Shown here one piece after another: positions 8,002 to 15,789 of a stretch of 42,533 bases of DNA (its first letter is position 1; each line of letters begins with the position of its first letter). The position numbers and the translations under genes are program-made. The notes beneath the pieces were generated by a model that saw nothing but the letters and a program-made list of their open reading frames with translations, had not been told where the DNA came from and searched no databases. The DNA comes from Flavilitoribacter nigricans DSM 23189 = NBRC 102662 (GTDB lineage Bacteria > Bacteroidota > Bacteroidia > Chitinophagales > Saprospiraceae), in NCBI RefSeq assembly GCF_002646595.1, contig NZ_PDUD01000064.1, forward strand, positions 1 through 42,533, written 5' to 3'.

Positions 8002-8625
8002 TCAACCCCAAAAAAATAGTAGGCTAAAGGATAGGAAGAACAGGAGTCTTTCGGTATAGCGCTCGGAAAAATGCCGCAACTTTTTGGATGCCCGGTGGAT
8101 CATATTGGCAACTGTCTGGGGCTTTATCCCCATTACCTCCGCTATTTCGGCATAGTCTAATCCGGAGGAATAACGCAGATAGATGACCTGCTGCATCCGC
8201 TCGGGTAAGGATGCTAAACATTCCTGTAGTAAAGATCGCTGCAATTGTTGCTGTTCCCGGCGGATCCACTCCTCTTCGGTACTGGTCTGGACCAGCCAGG
8301 GATCGGCGATGGTGAAGTCTTCCGGGATCGATAAGCGAAAGCTGGGAACGATCTTTAGTTTGCGGTAATTGTCCCGGATGGCATTGCTTAAAGAGGCAAT
8401 GAGGTAGGCCTTGATATTGTCTACGGGACGGAGTTTGCGATGGTTTTTCCAGATCCGTAAAAACAGATTCTGAATACTGTCTTCTACAACGGATTGATCT
8501 CCACACTCCAGCATCCCATAGCTGAAAAGCTCATCAGCATAGGTTTGGAATAGTTTGGATAGGGCAGGAGAACTACCTTTCCGGAGATCTTCCCACAGTT
8601 GATGGTCCCTTTGGTTGGGAGACAT
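8002..8625 (-). CDS. FecI-like ECF RNA polymerase sigma factor with hydrophobic C-terminal tail
   Basis: Sigma-70-family factor (207 residues) that should drive the susCD genes when released by the adjacent FecR. Sigma-2 covers about residues 22-90 (VVEDSIQNLFLRIWKN, then IKAYLIASLSNAIRDNYRK) and sigma-4 about 130-185 (LPERMQQVIYLRYSSGLDYAEIAEVMG followed by VANMIHRASKKLR). The ATG at 8625 is the only sensible start. What is unusual is the end: after the last sigma-4 helix come residues 194-207, LLFFLSFSLLFFWG, 14 almost wholly hydrophobic residues with no partner in the minimal sigma fold. This could tether the factor to the membrane, bind FecR or act as a degradation tag. Confidence 0.94.
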   Translation of the reverse strand: MSPNQRDHQLWEDLRKGSSPALSKLFQTYADELFSYGMLECGDQSVVEDSIQNLFLRIWKNHRKLRPVDNIKAYLIASLSNAIRDNYRKLKIVPSFRLSIPEDFTIADPWLVQTSTEEEWIRREQQQLQRSLLQECLASLPERMQQVIYLRYSSGLDYAEIAEVMGIKPQTVANMIHRASKKLRHFSERYTERLLFFLSFSLLFFWG

Positions 8626-8729
8626 AGTGATCGCAAATCTGATTTTGCTAAAAGGATGCAGTTTAAAAATAACGAAATTAAAGGAATCGCAAAATCTTTG
8701 TCCAATGCTTAGGACGTTTTAAATCACTG

Positions 8730-8754
8730 TTTCACAGTACAATTCACTGTGGAA
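8730..8754 (-). terminator. 9-bp hairpin after the DUF5916 gene
   Basis: TTTCACAGT (8730-8738) pairs with ACTGTGGAA (8746-8754), with one G-U pair and a 7-base loop. It lies about 90 bases beyond the DUF5916 stop and upstream of the sigma gene. No U tract follows, so it may be a weak terminator or an operator; a second CACTGT at 8725-8730 overlaps it. Confidence 0.35.
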
Positions 8755-8842
8755 TAAAAATGCCTGTCCGGATCTTGTCCCGCATTTTCTCAAAAATAAC
8801 CAGACAGATCAGGCTAACCGATGAGGATCAGATACTGGCGGC

Positions 8843-11056
8843 TCAAAGGTTGAGCCAATACGTTAGTTTAGCCACCAGCGCCCGGTTTTTAATGGTGAAG
8901 TTGTTGGCTATGTAATTGTCCGTATACACCAGGAAGAAATCCGATACGGGCGCAAACCGCCACTGGAAACGGGTATTGACGTTGAAGTTGTCCACCTGAC
9001 TGTTGTACTGCAGAAAGGTAGTGAGAAAAACATTTTTGCTGAAGGTCAGATCGATCCGAGGACCGACCAGCAACAAGTCTGTTTTTCCGGTCGGCAGGTT
9101 CAGACGGCTGTAGCTGACGTCTACGGTGATAAAACCATAGGGCTGATAACGATAGGTAAGGCTGCCTTCCACCTGGTAGCGATTCCCGTTGAAAAACTCT
9201 CCAATGGTGAATTCTCCGTCCCAGGCCAACTTGCGGCGACGGTCGGAGCGATAATTCAGGTTGACACTGCTGTAATTGTATCCCGCCCCACCGGGAAGAG
9301 GGGCCAGATCGGTACGGGACGGATCAAATTCGTCAAAGAGGTAGATGTACTCATTTTTCAGGGTAAACCGGATACTGCTGGTATTCCGAAGATCGGCATC
9401 CCAAAAAAGACCGAGACTGTGGTCCGAACGCCCAAATCCGGGCGTCCAGAGTGTTTCTATCTCCACCCCCGGGCCGTGGGAATTGATGAATCCTTTACCG
9501 GGATAAAAGTACAACTGGGCTTCCGGCATAATCCGGAAATAGTTGTGCCGGCGAATGAAGCCTACCTGGGCATCGTATCCCTCCCCCACGTACTGGTGGA
9601 CCCACTTTACGCTGTAGGGGCGTTTGCGGTGTTCCATCCGGAAGCCATGCGCAAAAGCTTTGTCTTGCTGGGTCTCACTGAAAGAACGGTGCAAGAAGGC
9701 TTTGCCTACCCACTGGTTATCGCTGGAGGCCAGGTTGTAATCCAGACCGACTACCCGATTGTAATTCTGAAAATAATCGTTCTGCTCGGTATCGCTCAGG
9801 GCCTGTTTGTTGACGAAGATCAATCCCACGTTCGACCGGCTGAATACTTTTCGCTGAACCGCCGCCACGGTGTAATTATAACTCGGCAGATCGTATTCCT
9901 CGTCCCGGGCGGTTTGCATATTCAGCAGGCCAGTGCGCCAGTTCTTGTCCAGTTTTCCACTCAAACGGGCACCGTAGAGGATGGAGTTCTGGATCCCGGT
10001 CTCATCGCCTTCCTCATCCAGCACTTTGGCCGATCCGATCCGTCGGGAGAAGAAGGGGTTGATCCTTTCGTCCCCGAAGCTGCCGAACAGGTCGGCATTT
10101 TCCAGAAAGAATTGCCGTCGCTCGGGAAAGAAGACTTCGAAGCGTTCCAGGTTCAGCACCTGCTGGTCTACCTCCACCTGGGAAAAATCCGGATTGACGG
10201 TGAGGTCCAGATTGAGACTTGGCGTAAGTCCGATCTTGGCATCTCCGCCGAACGAGATATCGGAATTCCCGGGCGTTCTTTCTTCATAGTTTTTGCTGTG
10301 GCCGCCGGAAACATAGGGGATGACGGCGACACTTCCTCCCGATTTTTTCGGTGCTTCCTCCCATTCCATGACGCCCATGTAGGCCAGGCTCATGATGATC
10401 TGGTTCTGGGGGATGTGGTGCCAGCTGGAACGGGTATTGGATTGCGTATCCATCCGGTAGCTGTTGAACTTCCATTCCCGCACATTTTCTTTAAATCGCA
10501 GCGTGCTGAAGGGAATAGCCAGTTCGCAAACCCAGTATCCATCGTGTATCTTGGAGGTGCCGCGCCATTTATTATCCCAGGATTCATCGAAGTCCTCCCG
10601 GTTCTGGCCGCCGTTGGCGATCAGGGCCTCCCGGCGAACGCCGTAGGGATTCATGCCAAAAACGAAAGCGTTGGTACGATCACTGAACGGATCCAGCAAA
10701 AAGGTAATATTGTCATTCCCTCCGGCCCGGTAGTCCCTGCGCAGAGAGGTGATCACGTAATCCTGCCCCTGCGAATAGCACTTGGCGCCGATATAGAGGT
10801 ATTGATCATCGAAAACCATGTAGATCTCCGTTTGCACGGGAGACTGCATGGTATCGGTAGGAAAGACAGACCAGAAATCTTTCGCCGGCTGACTTTTGCC
10901 CCAGGCTTCTTCGTCGAGGAAGCCGTCGATCACTACGGGACTGTCCGCCCGGCCCACGAACATGCGGGGAGGAGACTTATCACCGTTATTTGCAATGGCC
11001 AGTGTAGTGGAAGTTGAAAGAAAAATTAGCAGACCTAAAACCCTTGAGCTAAGCAT
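8843..11056 (-). CDS. DUF5916 outer-membrane protein with CBM9-like N-terminal domain
   Basis: 737-residue exported protein. A signal peptide (MLSSRVLGLLIFLSTSTTLAIA) precedes a beta-sandwich resembling carbohydrate-binding module 9 (about 32-225: VVIDGFLDEEAWGKSQPAKD, VFDDQYLYIGAKC, DNITFLLDPFSDRTNAFVFG, WVCELAIPFSTLRF). The remainder is the DUF5916 part, with NPDFSQVEVDQQVLNLERFE and PERRQFFLENADLFG, then many amphipathic strands ending KLTYWLNL, the layout of an outer-membrane barrel. The family is common in Bacteroidota and is of unknown biochemical function; binding of glycans or peptides at the cell surface is only a suggestion from the CBM9-like fold. It is read in the same direction as the sigma-fecR-susCD genes, 217 bases upstream of them, so a functional link is possible but a separate promoter is likely. 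Confidence 0.88.
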   Translation of the reverse strand: MLSSRVLGLLIFLSTSTTLAIANNGDKSPPRMFVGRADSPVVIDGFLDEEAWGKSQPAKDFWSVFPTDTMQSPVQTEIYMVFDDQYLYIGAKCYSQGQDYVITSLRRDYRAGGNDNITFLLDPFSDRTNAFVFGMNPYGVRREALIANGGQNREDFDESWDNKWRGTSKIHDGYWVCELAIPFSTLRFKENVREWKFNSYRMDTQSNTRSSWHHIPQNQIIMSLAYMGVMEWEEAPKKSGGSVAVIPYVSGGHSKNYEERTPGNSDISFGGDAKIGLTPSLNLDLTVNPDFSQVEVDQQVLNLERFEVFFPERRQFFLENADLFGSFGDERINPFFSRRIGSAKVLDEEGDETGIQNSILYGARLSGKLDKNWRTGLLNMQTARDEEYDLPSYNYTVAAVQRKVFSRSNVGLIFVNKQALSDTEQNDYFQNYNRVVGLDYNLASSDNQWVGKAFLHRSFSETQQDKAFAHGFRMEHRKRPYSVKWVHQYVGEGYDAQVGFIRRHNYFRIMPEAQLYFYPGKGFINSHGPGVEIETLWTPGFGRSDHSLGLFWDADLRNTSSIRFTLKNEYIYLFDEFDPSRTDLAPLPGGAGYNYSSVNLNYRSDRRRKLAWDGEFTIGEFFNGNRYQVEGSLTYRYQPYGFITVDVSYSRLNLPTGKTDLLLVGPRIDLTFSKNVFLTTFLQYNSQVDNFNVNTRFQWRFAPVSDFFLVYTDNYIANNFTIKNRALVAKLTYWLNL

Positions 11057-11236
11057 GATTAAAGTTTACCGTAATAATTAGGTGTAATGTGTCTGGTCTT
11101 TTGGTAGTAATAGATTGTTGGCAACTATGCTTTTAAGGTCATCATAGAGAGAGATAAAGATTAACAAATCTCTGAAAAGGAAGTTGATAATTTGCTAATA
11201 AAAAGCTTATTTGAAAATTGTTAACAAAAACGGGAG

Positions 11237-11302
11237 CACCTGAGAGCGGGCTGTTACTGCCGGCCGGAAGGGCCGAATGCAACGAAATCGCCGCTTTAGG
11301 TG
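11237..11302 (+). ncRNA. Candidate structured leader RNA upstream of lpxK
   Basis: Nested helices: CACCT (11237-11241) with AGGTG (11298-11302); AGCGG (11245-11249) with CCGCT (11291-11295); and an inner hairpin CGGCC (11261-11265) / GGCCG (11271-11275) with a GGAAG loop, extended by TGC (11258-11260) / GCA (11279-11281) across a 3-base bulge. A further small hairpin GGCAT/ATGCC at 11320-11332 lies between this and the lpxK start at 11355. I do not recognise a known riboswitch class; the structure is by eye only and could equally be transcribed on the other strand toward the DUF5916 gene. Confidence 0.35.
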
Positions 11303-11354
11303 TATATATACGGTAACCCGGCATCCGATGCCATTATAACTTTTAAATTATTCC

Positions 11355-12422
11355 ATGATCCAAAACTACCTTGTAAAGATCCTACTGGCCCCATTTTCAC
11401 TGCTTTACGGCGTGATCATGAGCCTGCGGGATTTTTTCTACCGCAAAGGGCTGCTCAAGTCTGTAGAATTTAACCTGCCGGTGATCTCGGTGGGCAACCT
11501 CTCGGTAGGCGGTGCCGGGAAAACACCCCATATCGAATACCTCATCCTGCTCCTGCGGGATTACATCAACATCGCTACGCTGAGCCGGGGATACAAAAGA
11601 AAAAGCAGAGGGTATATCGAGGTGCAACAAAAGATGACCGCCGAACAGGTTGGAGACGAACCGCTGCAGTTCAAAAGGAAGTTCCCGGACATCATGGTGA
11701 CGGTATCGGAAAGCCGTTCGTTCGGCATCCCACAGATCGTTTCGGACCGGCCGGAGACGCAACTCGTCTTACTAGATGATGCCTTTCAGCACCGCTCCGT
11801 AAAACCCGGGCTGAATATCCTGCTCACTGAATACAGCCACCCATTCACCCGCGATTATTTGCTGCCTTCCGGTCGGCTGCGGGAATGGCGTTCGGCCTAC
11901 GAACGGGCGGACATCATTGTGGTCTCCAAATGCCCGCAGCGGATGGGCGAAGCGGAACGGCAGGCTTTCATCGATGAGATCAAACCCTTTCCGCACCAGC
12001 AACTTTTCTTTTCCTATTACCGTTATCACCAGCCCTACTATATATTTGACGGTCGGTACCGGGCAAATCTGCAACCGGACTGGGATGTGCTGCTGATCAG
12101 CGCTATTGCGCGCACCGAATACCTTACCGACCATCTGACGGAGCAGGTCAACACCGTCCGGGCACTCGAATTTGAGGATCATCACTACTTCACCAAATCC
12201 GATATGGCGGATCTTAAACGGGCTTTCAACGAACTGAAATCGGAAAAGAAGATCATCCTGACTACCGAGAAAGATGCGATGCGGATGGAATTACATCGCA
12301 AGTTTCTCTTTGAGGAACGTTTACCTATCTTTGTTTTGCCCGTGCAGGTACAGTTTCATTTCGGTGAAGCGGCTGCTTTCAATGAGGCCGTCAAGAACTT
12401 CTTACTTAAATTTAAGGTATAA
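11355..12422 (+). CDS. lpxK: Tetraacyldisaccharide 4'-kinase (lipid A biosynthesis)
   Basis: Phosphorylates the 4' position of the lipid A disaccharide at the cytoplasmic face of the inner membrane. The 355-residue protein has the N-terminal membrane-associated helix (LVKILLAPFSLLYGVIM) and then the family P-loop GNLSVGGAGKTP at 47-58, followed by ATLSRGYKRKSRGY and LLDDAFQHRSVKPGLNILL, the LpxK signature blocks; the C-terminal half carries LTTEKDAMRM. The ATG at 11355 fits. It opens a packed operon: the acyltransferase starts 2 bases after its stop. It is preceded by a 298-base divergent gap with a candidate structured leader. Confidence 0.96.
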   Translation: MIQNYLVKILLAPFSLLYGVIMSLRDFFYRKGLLKSVEFNLPVISVGNLSVGGAGKTPHIEYLILLLRDYINIATLSRGYKRKSRGYIEVQQKMTAEQVGDEPLQFKRKFPDIMVTVSESRSFGIPQIVSDRPETQLVLLDDAFQHRSVKPGLNILLTEYSHPFTRDYLLPSGRLREWRSAYERADIIVVSKCPQRMGEAERQAFIDEIKPFPHQQLFFSYYRYHQPYYIFDGRYRANLQPDWDVLLISAIARTEYLTDHLTEQVNTVRALEFEDHHYFTKSDMADLKRAFNELKSEKKIILTTEKDAMRMELHRKFLFEERLPIFVLPVQVQFHFGEAAAFNEAVKNFLLKFKV

Positions 12423-12424
12423 CT

Positions 12425-13693
12425 TTGAACCCGCTACTTTACGGTTTTTATCAGTTCCTCAAGCTTATCGTTCGCCTGGCGTTGCGGATCTTTTATCCCT
12501 ACAAGATCTATATTCACCCCGAGCGCCTGCGGTTTGACTATCCGGCCATACTGGTTTCCAATCACCCCAATACCCTGGTCGACCCCCTGACCGTTGCGGC
12601 CAAAGCCCAGAAGCTGGTCTTTTTTCTGGCTAATGCCGGATTGTTTAAATCAGGTTTCGGCCACTGGTTTTTTAATACGTTTTACTGCATTCCGGTACAG
12701 CGTCCGCAGGATAAGGGCGGAAAGAAGAACATCAGCAACGAGGATTCCTTTTCCCGGGCCAATGAGCATTTAGCGGGCGGTGGCGTATTGTACATCGCAC
12801 CGGAAGGTACCAGTGAAATGGAACGCCGGTTGCGGCCGCTCAAGACGGGGACGGCCCGCATTGCGCTGAGTACCGAGAAAAAGAACAATTATGAGGTAGG
12901 GGTGGCGATCATTCCCGTGGGACTGACCTATTACCGGCCCGAGATCTGCGGCAGCCGTATGATCGTCAATGTGGGAGCGCCCATATTTCCCCAACGATTG
13001 CGGGAGTCCTACGAAAGCGATCCGATCCAGACGGTCCGTAGTCTGACCGAAGAACTGGAGCAGCAACTGGGCAATCTGCTGATCAATACCGAAAACGAGC
13101 AGGAGGACGAGCGGCTGCGTACGCTGGAAACAGTGATCCAGCACGAAAAACCGCTGTCCGGAGCGAAACGTTTCCAGCGGGAAATGGAACTGCTGCAAAC
13201 CATGAGGGAAAAAAATGATGAAGAATTCTATACCCTACTGGATAACTACCGCACCTCCCTGCAGGCCGCGCGGGTGAAGGACCGGGCCGTTTCCGGGCGG
13301 AGTCGTTCCGGGTTTTCTTTGGGGGCTATTCTGGCGTTGCCCGTTTATCTGTACGGCCTGATCAATAATTATCTGGCGGTGAAGATCCCTGTCTGGCTGA
13401 GCCGGAAGCTGGATCTCTACCGGGGGTACAACGCCACGGTAAAAATTCTTACCGCTCTGATCACGATCCCACTTTTCTACTGGTTGCAATCCAAACTGGT
13501 GGAAGCTTATTTGGGGGATCTGGCGGGATGGTTATACCTGCTCAGTCTGCCCGTTTCCGGGATACTTTACTGGCGCCTGTCGCGTTGGTACCGAAATATG
13601 GAACTTCGCTGGCGTTACCGTCGACTGGCTTCGGAAAAACGGGAAGAACTGCAAAAATTGAGAAATGAGATAATCCGGAATTGGGACCAATAA
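12425..13693 (+). CDS. PlsC-type lysophospholipid/glycerol-3-phosphate acyltransferase family protein
   Basis: Probable membrane acyltransferase that moves an acyl chain onto a lysophospholipid-like acceptor. Motif I reads NHPNTLVDP at 46-54 (His47 and Asp53; one residue longer than the common HX4D spacing, as in many Bacteroidota members), and motif III is PEGTSE at 123-128. Two or three membrane segments follow in the C-terminal third (ILALPVYLYGLINNYLAV, VKILTALITIPLFYWL, LAGWLYLLSLPVSGILYW), an extension beyond plain PlsC. The start is TTG at 12425, 2 bases after the lpxK stop; the next in-frame ATG lies past motif I, so TTG is almost certainly right. Because lpxK is adjacent, a role in lipid A or membrane lipid assembly is plausible, but the acceptor is unknown. 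Confidence 0.88.
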   Translation: MNPLLYGFYQFLKLIVRLALRIFYPYKIYIHPERLRFDYPAILVSNHPNTLVDPLTVAAKAQKLVFFLANAGLFKSGFGHWFFNTFYCIPVQRPQDKGGKKNISNEDSFSRANEHLAGGGVLYIAPEGTSEMERRLRPLKTGTARIALSTEKKNNYEVGVAIIPVGLTYYRPEICGSRMIVNVGAPIFPQRLRESYESDPIQTVRSLTEELEQQLGNLLINTENEQEDERLRTLETVIQHEKPLSGAKRFQREMELLQTMREKNDEEFYTLLDNYRTSLQAARVKDRAVSGRSRSGFSLGAILALPVYLYGLINNYLAVKIPVWLSRKLDLYRGYNATVKILTALITIPLFYWLQSKLVEAYLGDLAGWLYLLSLPVSGILYWRLSRWYRNMELRWRYRRLASEKREELQKLRNEIIRNWDQ

Positions 13694-14808
13694 GCTTTAC
13701 AGAGATCATTTTTTGGCTAACCCTGCTGGCCACCGTGATGCAACTGGGATATTGGTTGCTGGTATTTTCCCGACTTGCCTATTACCGGGAAACGAGAAAA
13801 CGACCGCAACCCGGGGCCGAACTCCCTCCCGTCTCCATTGTAATTTGTGTCCGGAATGAAGCGGAAAACCTGCAAAAAAACCTCGTTTACGTATTGGAAC
13901 AGGACTATCCGCAATTTGAAGTAATTGTGGTGGATGATAATTCTTCCGATAAAAGTTGGGGAATTCTTTTGGATATTAAAAATAAATATCCGATATTGCA
14001 GCTTATTCAGTTAAAAGAGCAAACGTTACCTGGCAAAAAGGTAGCATTGAGTAGGGGCATTGAAGCCGCCCGTTTTGAAAGACTATTATTAACCGATGCG
14101 GATTGTCGTCCGAATAGTAAACATTGGCTCTCCATTATGGCCGGTGCTTTACGGGGCGAAACAGAGATCGCGCTTGGTTATAGTCCGTATAATCTCCACG
14201 CTGGCTTCGTCAATATCTTCATACGTTTTGAGGCAGTTTACACCGCGATACAGTATTTTTCATTTGCATTAATGAAAAAGCCCTACATGGGTGTTGGTCG
14301 TAATCTGGCTTATCTTAAATCATTATTTCGCAAACAACAGGGATTTTTATCCCATGTACATATCGCTTCGGGTGATGACGATTTGTTCATCAACCAAGCA
14401 GCAAACGGCCGTAATACGGCCATTATAATCCATCCGGACACTTTTGTGGTGTCAGAACCCAAAAGAACCTGGAGAGGCTACTATTACCAAAAATCTCGAC
14501 ACTTGACCACCGGTAGTCGGTACAAGCTTTCCCATCAGATATTGCTGGGAGGGTTGGCCGGCAGCCATGTGATGCACTACCTCGGTGTGCTGATCATGCT
14601 GCCTACTACCTACGCGCCTGCGGTCATCCTTATGTTTTTGGTGAGAATGGGGGTAGTACAGTGGATGTACTCTCGCATTTTGAAGTTGCTCCAGGATCCT
14701 TCCCTCTACCGGTGGATCCCACTTCTAGATGCTGCCTTTACTTGTTATTATCTCTTCCTCTCACCGGTATTGTTAACCACCGGTAATCTAAAAAAATGGA
14801 AATTGTAG
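13681..14808 (+). CDS. Membrane-bound family 2 glycosyltransferase
   Basis: GT2 enzyme of 375 residues: N-terminal membrane helix (about 8-30), GT-A catalytic domain with VSIVICVRNEAENL (51-64), VIVVDDNSSDKS (81-92), the DXD-type LLTDADCRP (136-144, Asp139/Asp141), a DDD acid patch in the SGDDDLFINQAA block, and C-terminal membrane segments (MHYLGVLIMLPTTYAPAVIL and the final PLLDAAFTCYYLFLSP). The ORF opens with TTG at 13681, inside the end of the acyltransferase gene (13-base overlap); an ATG at 13738 would cut through the first membrane helix, so TTG is preferred. The end overlaps the next sigma gene by 13 bases. Bases 13860-14500 are visibly richer in A and T than the neighbours. The sugar donor and acceptor are not known. 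Confidence 0.88.
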   Translation: MGPISFTEIIFWLTLLATVMQLGYWLLVFSRLAYYRETRKRPQPGAELPPVSIVICVRNEAENLQKNLVYVLEQDYPQFEVIVVDDNSSDKSWGILLDIKNKYPILQLIQLKEQTLPGKKVALSRGIEAARFERLLLTDADCRPNSKHWLSIMAGALRGETEIALGYSPYNLHAGFVNIFIRFEAVYTAIQYFSFALMKKPYMGVGRNLAYLKSLFRKQQGFLSHVHIASGDDDLFINQAANGRNTAIIIHPDTFVVSEPKRTWRGYYYQKSRHLTTGSRYKLSHQILLGGLAGSHVMHYLGVLIMLPTTYAPAVILMFLVRMGVVQWMYSRILKLLQDPSLYRWIPLLDAAFTCYYLFLSPVLLTTGNLKKWKL

Positions 14809-15431
14809 CCAAAAAATCCCTGAGCAAAAAAGCGATTGAAGATTATGAAATCGTAAAGCGCGCCGTAGCCGGCGACCAAAATGCGTACACCCTTTTGATG
14901 AACCGTTACCAGGGTTCGATCTACCGATTGATGTACAAAATGGTCAATGACCAGGAAGATGCACACGATCTGACGATTGAAGCCTTCGGTAAAGCCTTCA
15001 TCAAATTACCTTCCTACGTGCCGAATTATGCCTTTAGCACCTGGTTATTCCGGATCGCTATCAATAACGGCATCGATCACGTACGGAGAAAGAAACTACG
15101 CATGTTGTCTATCGACGAACCAGTGGAGCCTGATAGTGACCACGACTACACGATCAGTCTGCGTTCATCGGTGATGAACCCCGAAGAACAGGTCATCCGA
15201 CAACAACGTCAAAAGCTGATGCGCACCGTTATTACCCAACTCAACGACAAATATCGCCAGATGATTCAGTTGCGGTATTTCGATGAGTTAAGTTACGATG
15301 AAATATCTTCCCTTCTTAACATTCCTCTGGGCACCGTCAAAGCACAACTTTTCAGAGCTAAAGAAATGCTCTACGAGTTGTTGCAGAAGCCGGGCGCAAG
15401 TGCATATCTGGATAACACAAAAAGAAGCTAG
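14796..15431 (+). CDS. ECF-type RNA polymerase sigma factor (RpoE-like)
   Basis: 211-residue sigma-70-family factor. Sigma-2 lies at about 28-100 (GDQNAYTLLMNRYQGSIYRL, EDAHDLTIEAFGKAFIKL, FSTWLFRIAINNGIDHVRRKK) and sigma-4 at about 150-203 (LNDKYRQMIQLRYFDELSYDE then NIPLGTVKAQLFRAKEML). No anti-sigma gene is adjacent, unlike the FecI-like factor at 8002. The ATG at 14796 is inside the end of the glycosyltransferase gene, which suggests translational coupling and links its dose to the envelope-lipid genes upstream. The close resemblance to the constitutively expressed RpoE-like factors of Bacteroidota is from memory of the family. A terminator follows at 15546-15585. Confidence 0.94.
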   Translation: MEIVAKKSLSKKAIEDYEIVKRAVAGDQNAYTLLMNRYQGSIYRLMYKMVNDQEDAHDLTIEAFGKAFIKLPSYVPNYAFSTWLFRIAINNGIDHVRRKKLRMLSIDEPVEPDSDHDYTISLRSSVMNPEEQVIRQQRQKLMRTVITQLNDKYRQMIQLRYFDELSYDEISSLLNIPLGTVKAQLFRAKEMLYELLQKPGASAYLDNTKRS

Positions 15432-15470
15432 TGAGGTGAATACATCTACATTTGTGACCACAGAGGAATA

Positions 15471-15491
15471 CGGGGGCCGAATGGTCCCGTC
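15471..15491 (+). other. Short stem-loop after the sigma gene
   Basis: ACGGGGGCC (15471-15479) folds on GGTCCCGT (15484-15491) with a GAAT loop and one bulged G. It is 40 bases after the sigma stop and 55 bases before the terminator, so it belongs to the 3' untranslated region. No U tract follows. Confidence 0.45.
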
Positions 15492-15545
15492 AAAAGAGCT
15501 TTACCGGAGGTAAATAAAAACTAACTACACCATAAACTTCAGGAG

Positions 15546-15590
15546 AACGCCTGTCGGGAACGCAAGTTTCCGGAGGCGTTTTTCTATTTT
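15546..15590 (+). terminator. Intrinsic terminator of the lpxK-sigma operon
   Basis: AACGCCT (15546-15552) pairs with AGGCGTT (15574-15580), and inside it CGGGAA (15555-15560) pairs with TTTCCG (15567-15572). A T-rich run follows at 15579-15590. This is a good rho-independent terminator on the plus strand. Confidence 0.8.
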
Positions 15591-15610
15591 ATGGGGTGTT
15601 GAGTTTTTTG

Positions 15611-15647
15611 TGTTGCGGTGTTGCGGTGTTGCGGTGTTGCGGTGTTG
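15611..15647. repeat. Perfect octamer tandem repeat (TGTTGCGG x 4.6)
   Basis: TGTTGCGG occurs four times without change at 15611-15642 plus TGTTG at 15643-15647. It lies in the 358-base gap between the convergent sigma and bshA genes, just after the terminator. Perfect short units imply recent slippage; copy number may vary between strains. Confidence 0.95.
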
Positions 15648-15732
15648 AAAATCCACTCATTCCTATTCGATATATCCGGAGTACTGTTGGACGAAAGGTT
15701 TCTCCTCCTCTCCAGAATCATGCACCCTAGAG

Positions 15733-15782
15733 CCTGACCCCTCACCCCTCCAATCCTGACACCTGACACCTGACACCTGACA
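15733..15782. repeat. Heptamer tandem array ahead of the bshA stop
   Basis: Units of seven from 15733: CCTGACC, CCTCACC, CCTCCAA, one extra T, then four exact CCTGACA units (15755-15782). It ends 8 bases before the bshA stop codon (minus strand), the same position relative to a gene as the array at 354-416 has to fbp. Bases 15648-15732 between the arrays hold nothing recognisable. Confidence 0.9.
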
Positions 15783-15789
15783 TCTCCAA

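Noticed and set aside
9419-11017. 532-codon open frame on the plus strand, opposite the DUF5916 gene
   Set aside because: Its translation has no family pattern and it mirrors a clear outer-membrane protein gene; long antisense frames are expected in GC-rich coding sequence.
11231-11290. TPP riboswitch suggested by a CTGAGA motif
   Set aside because: The second conserved half of the TPP element is missing and the downstream gene is lpxK, not a thiamine gene.
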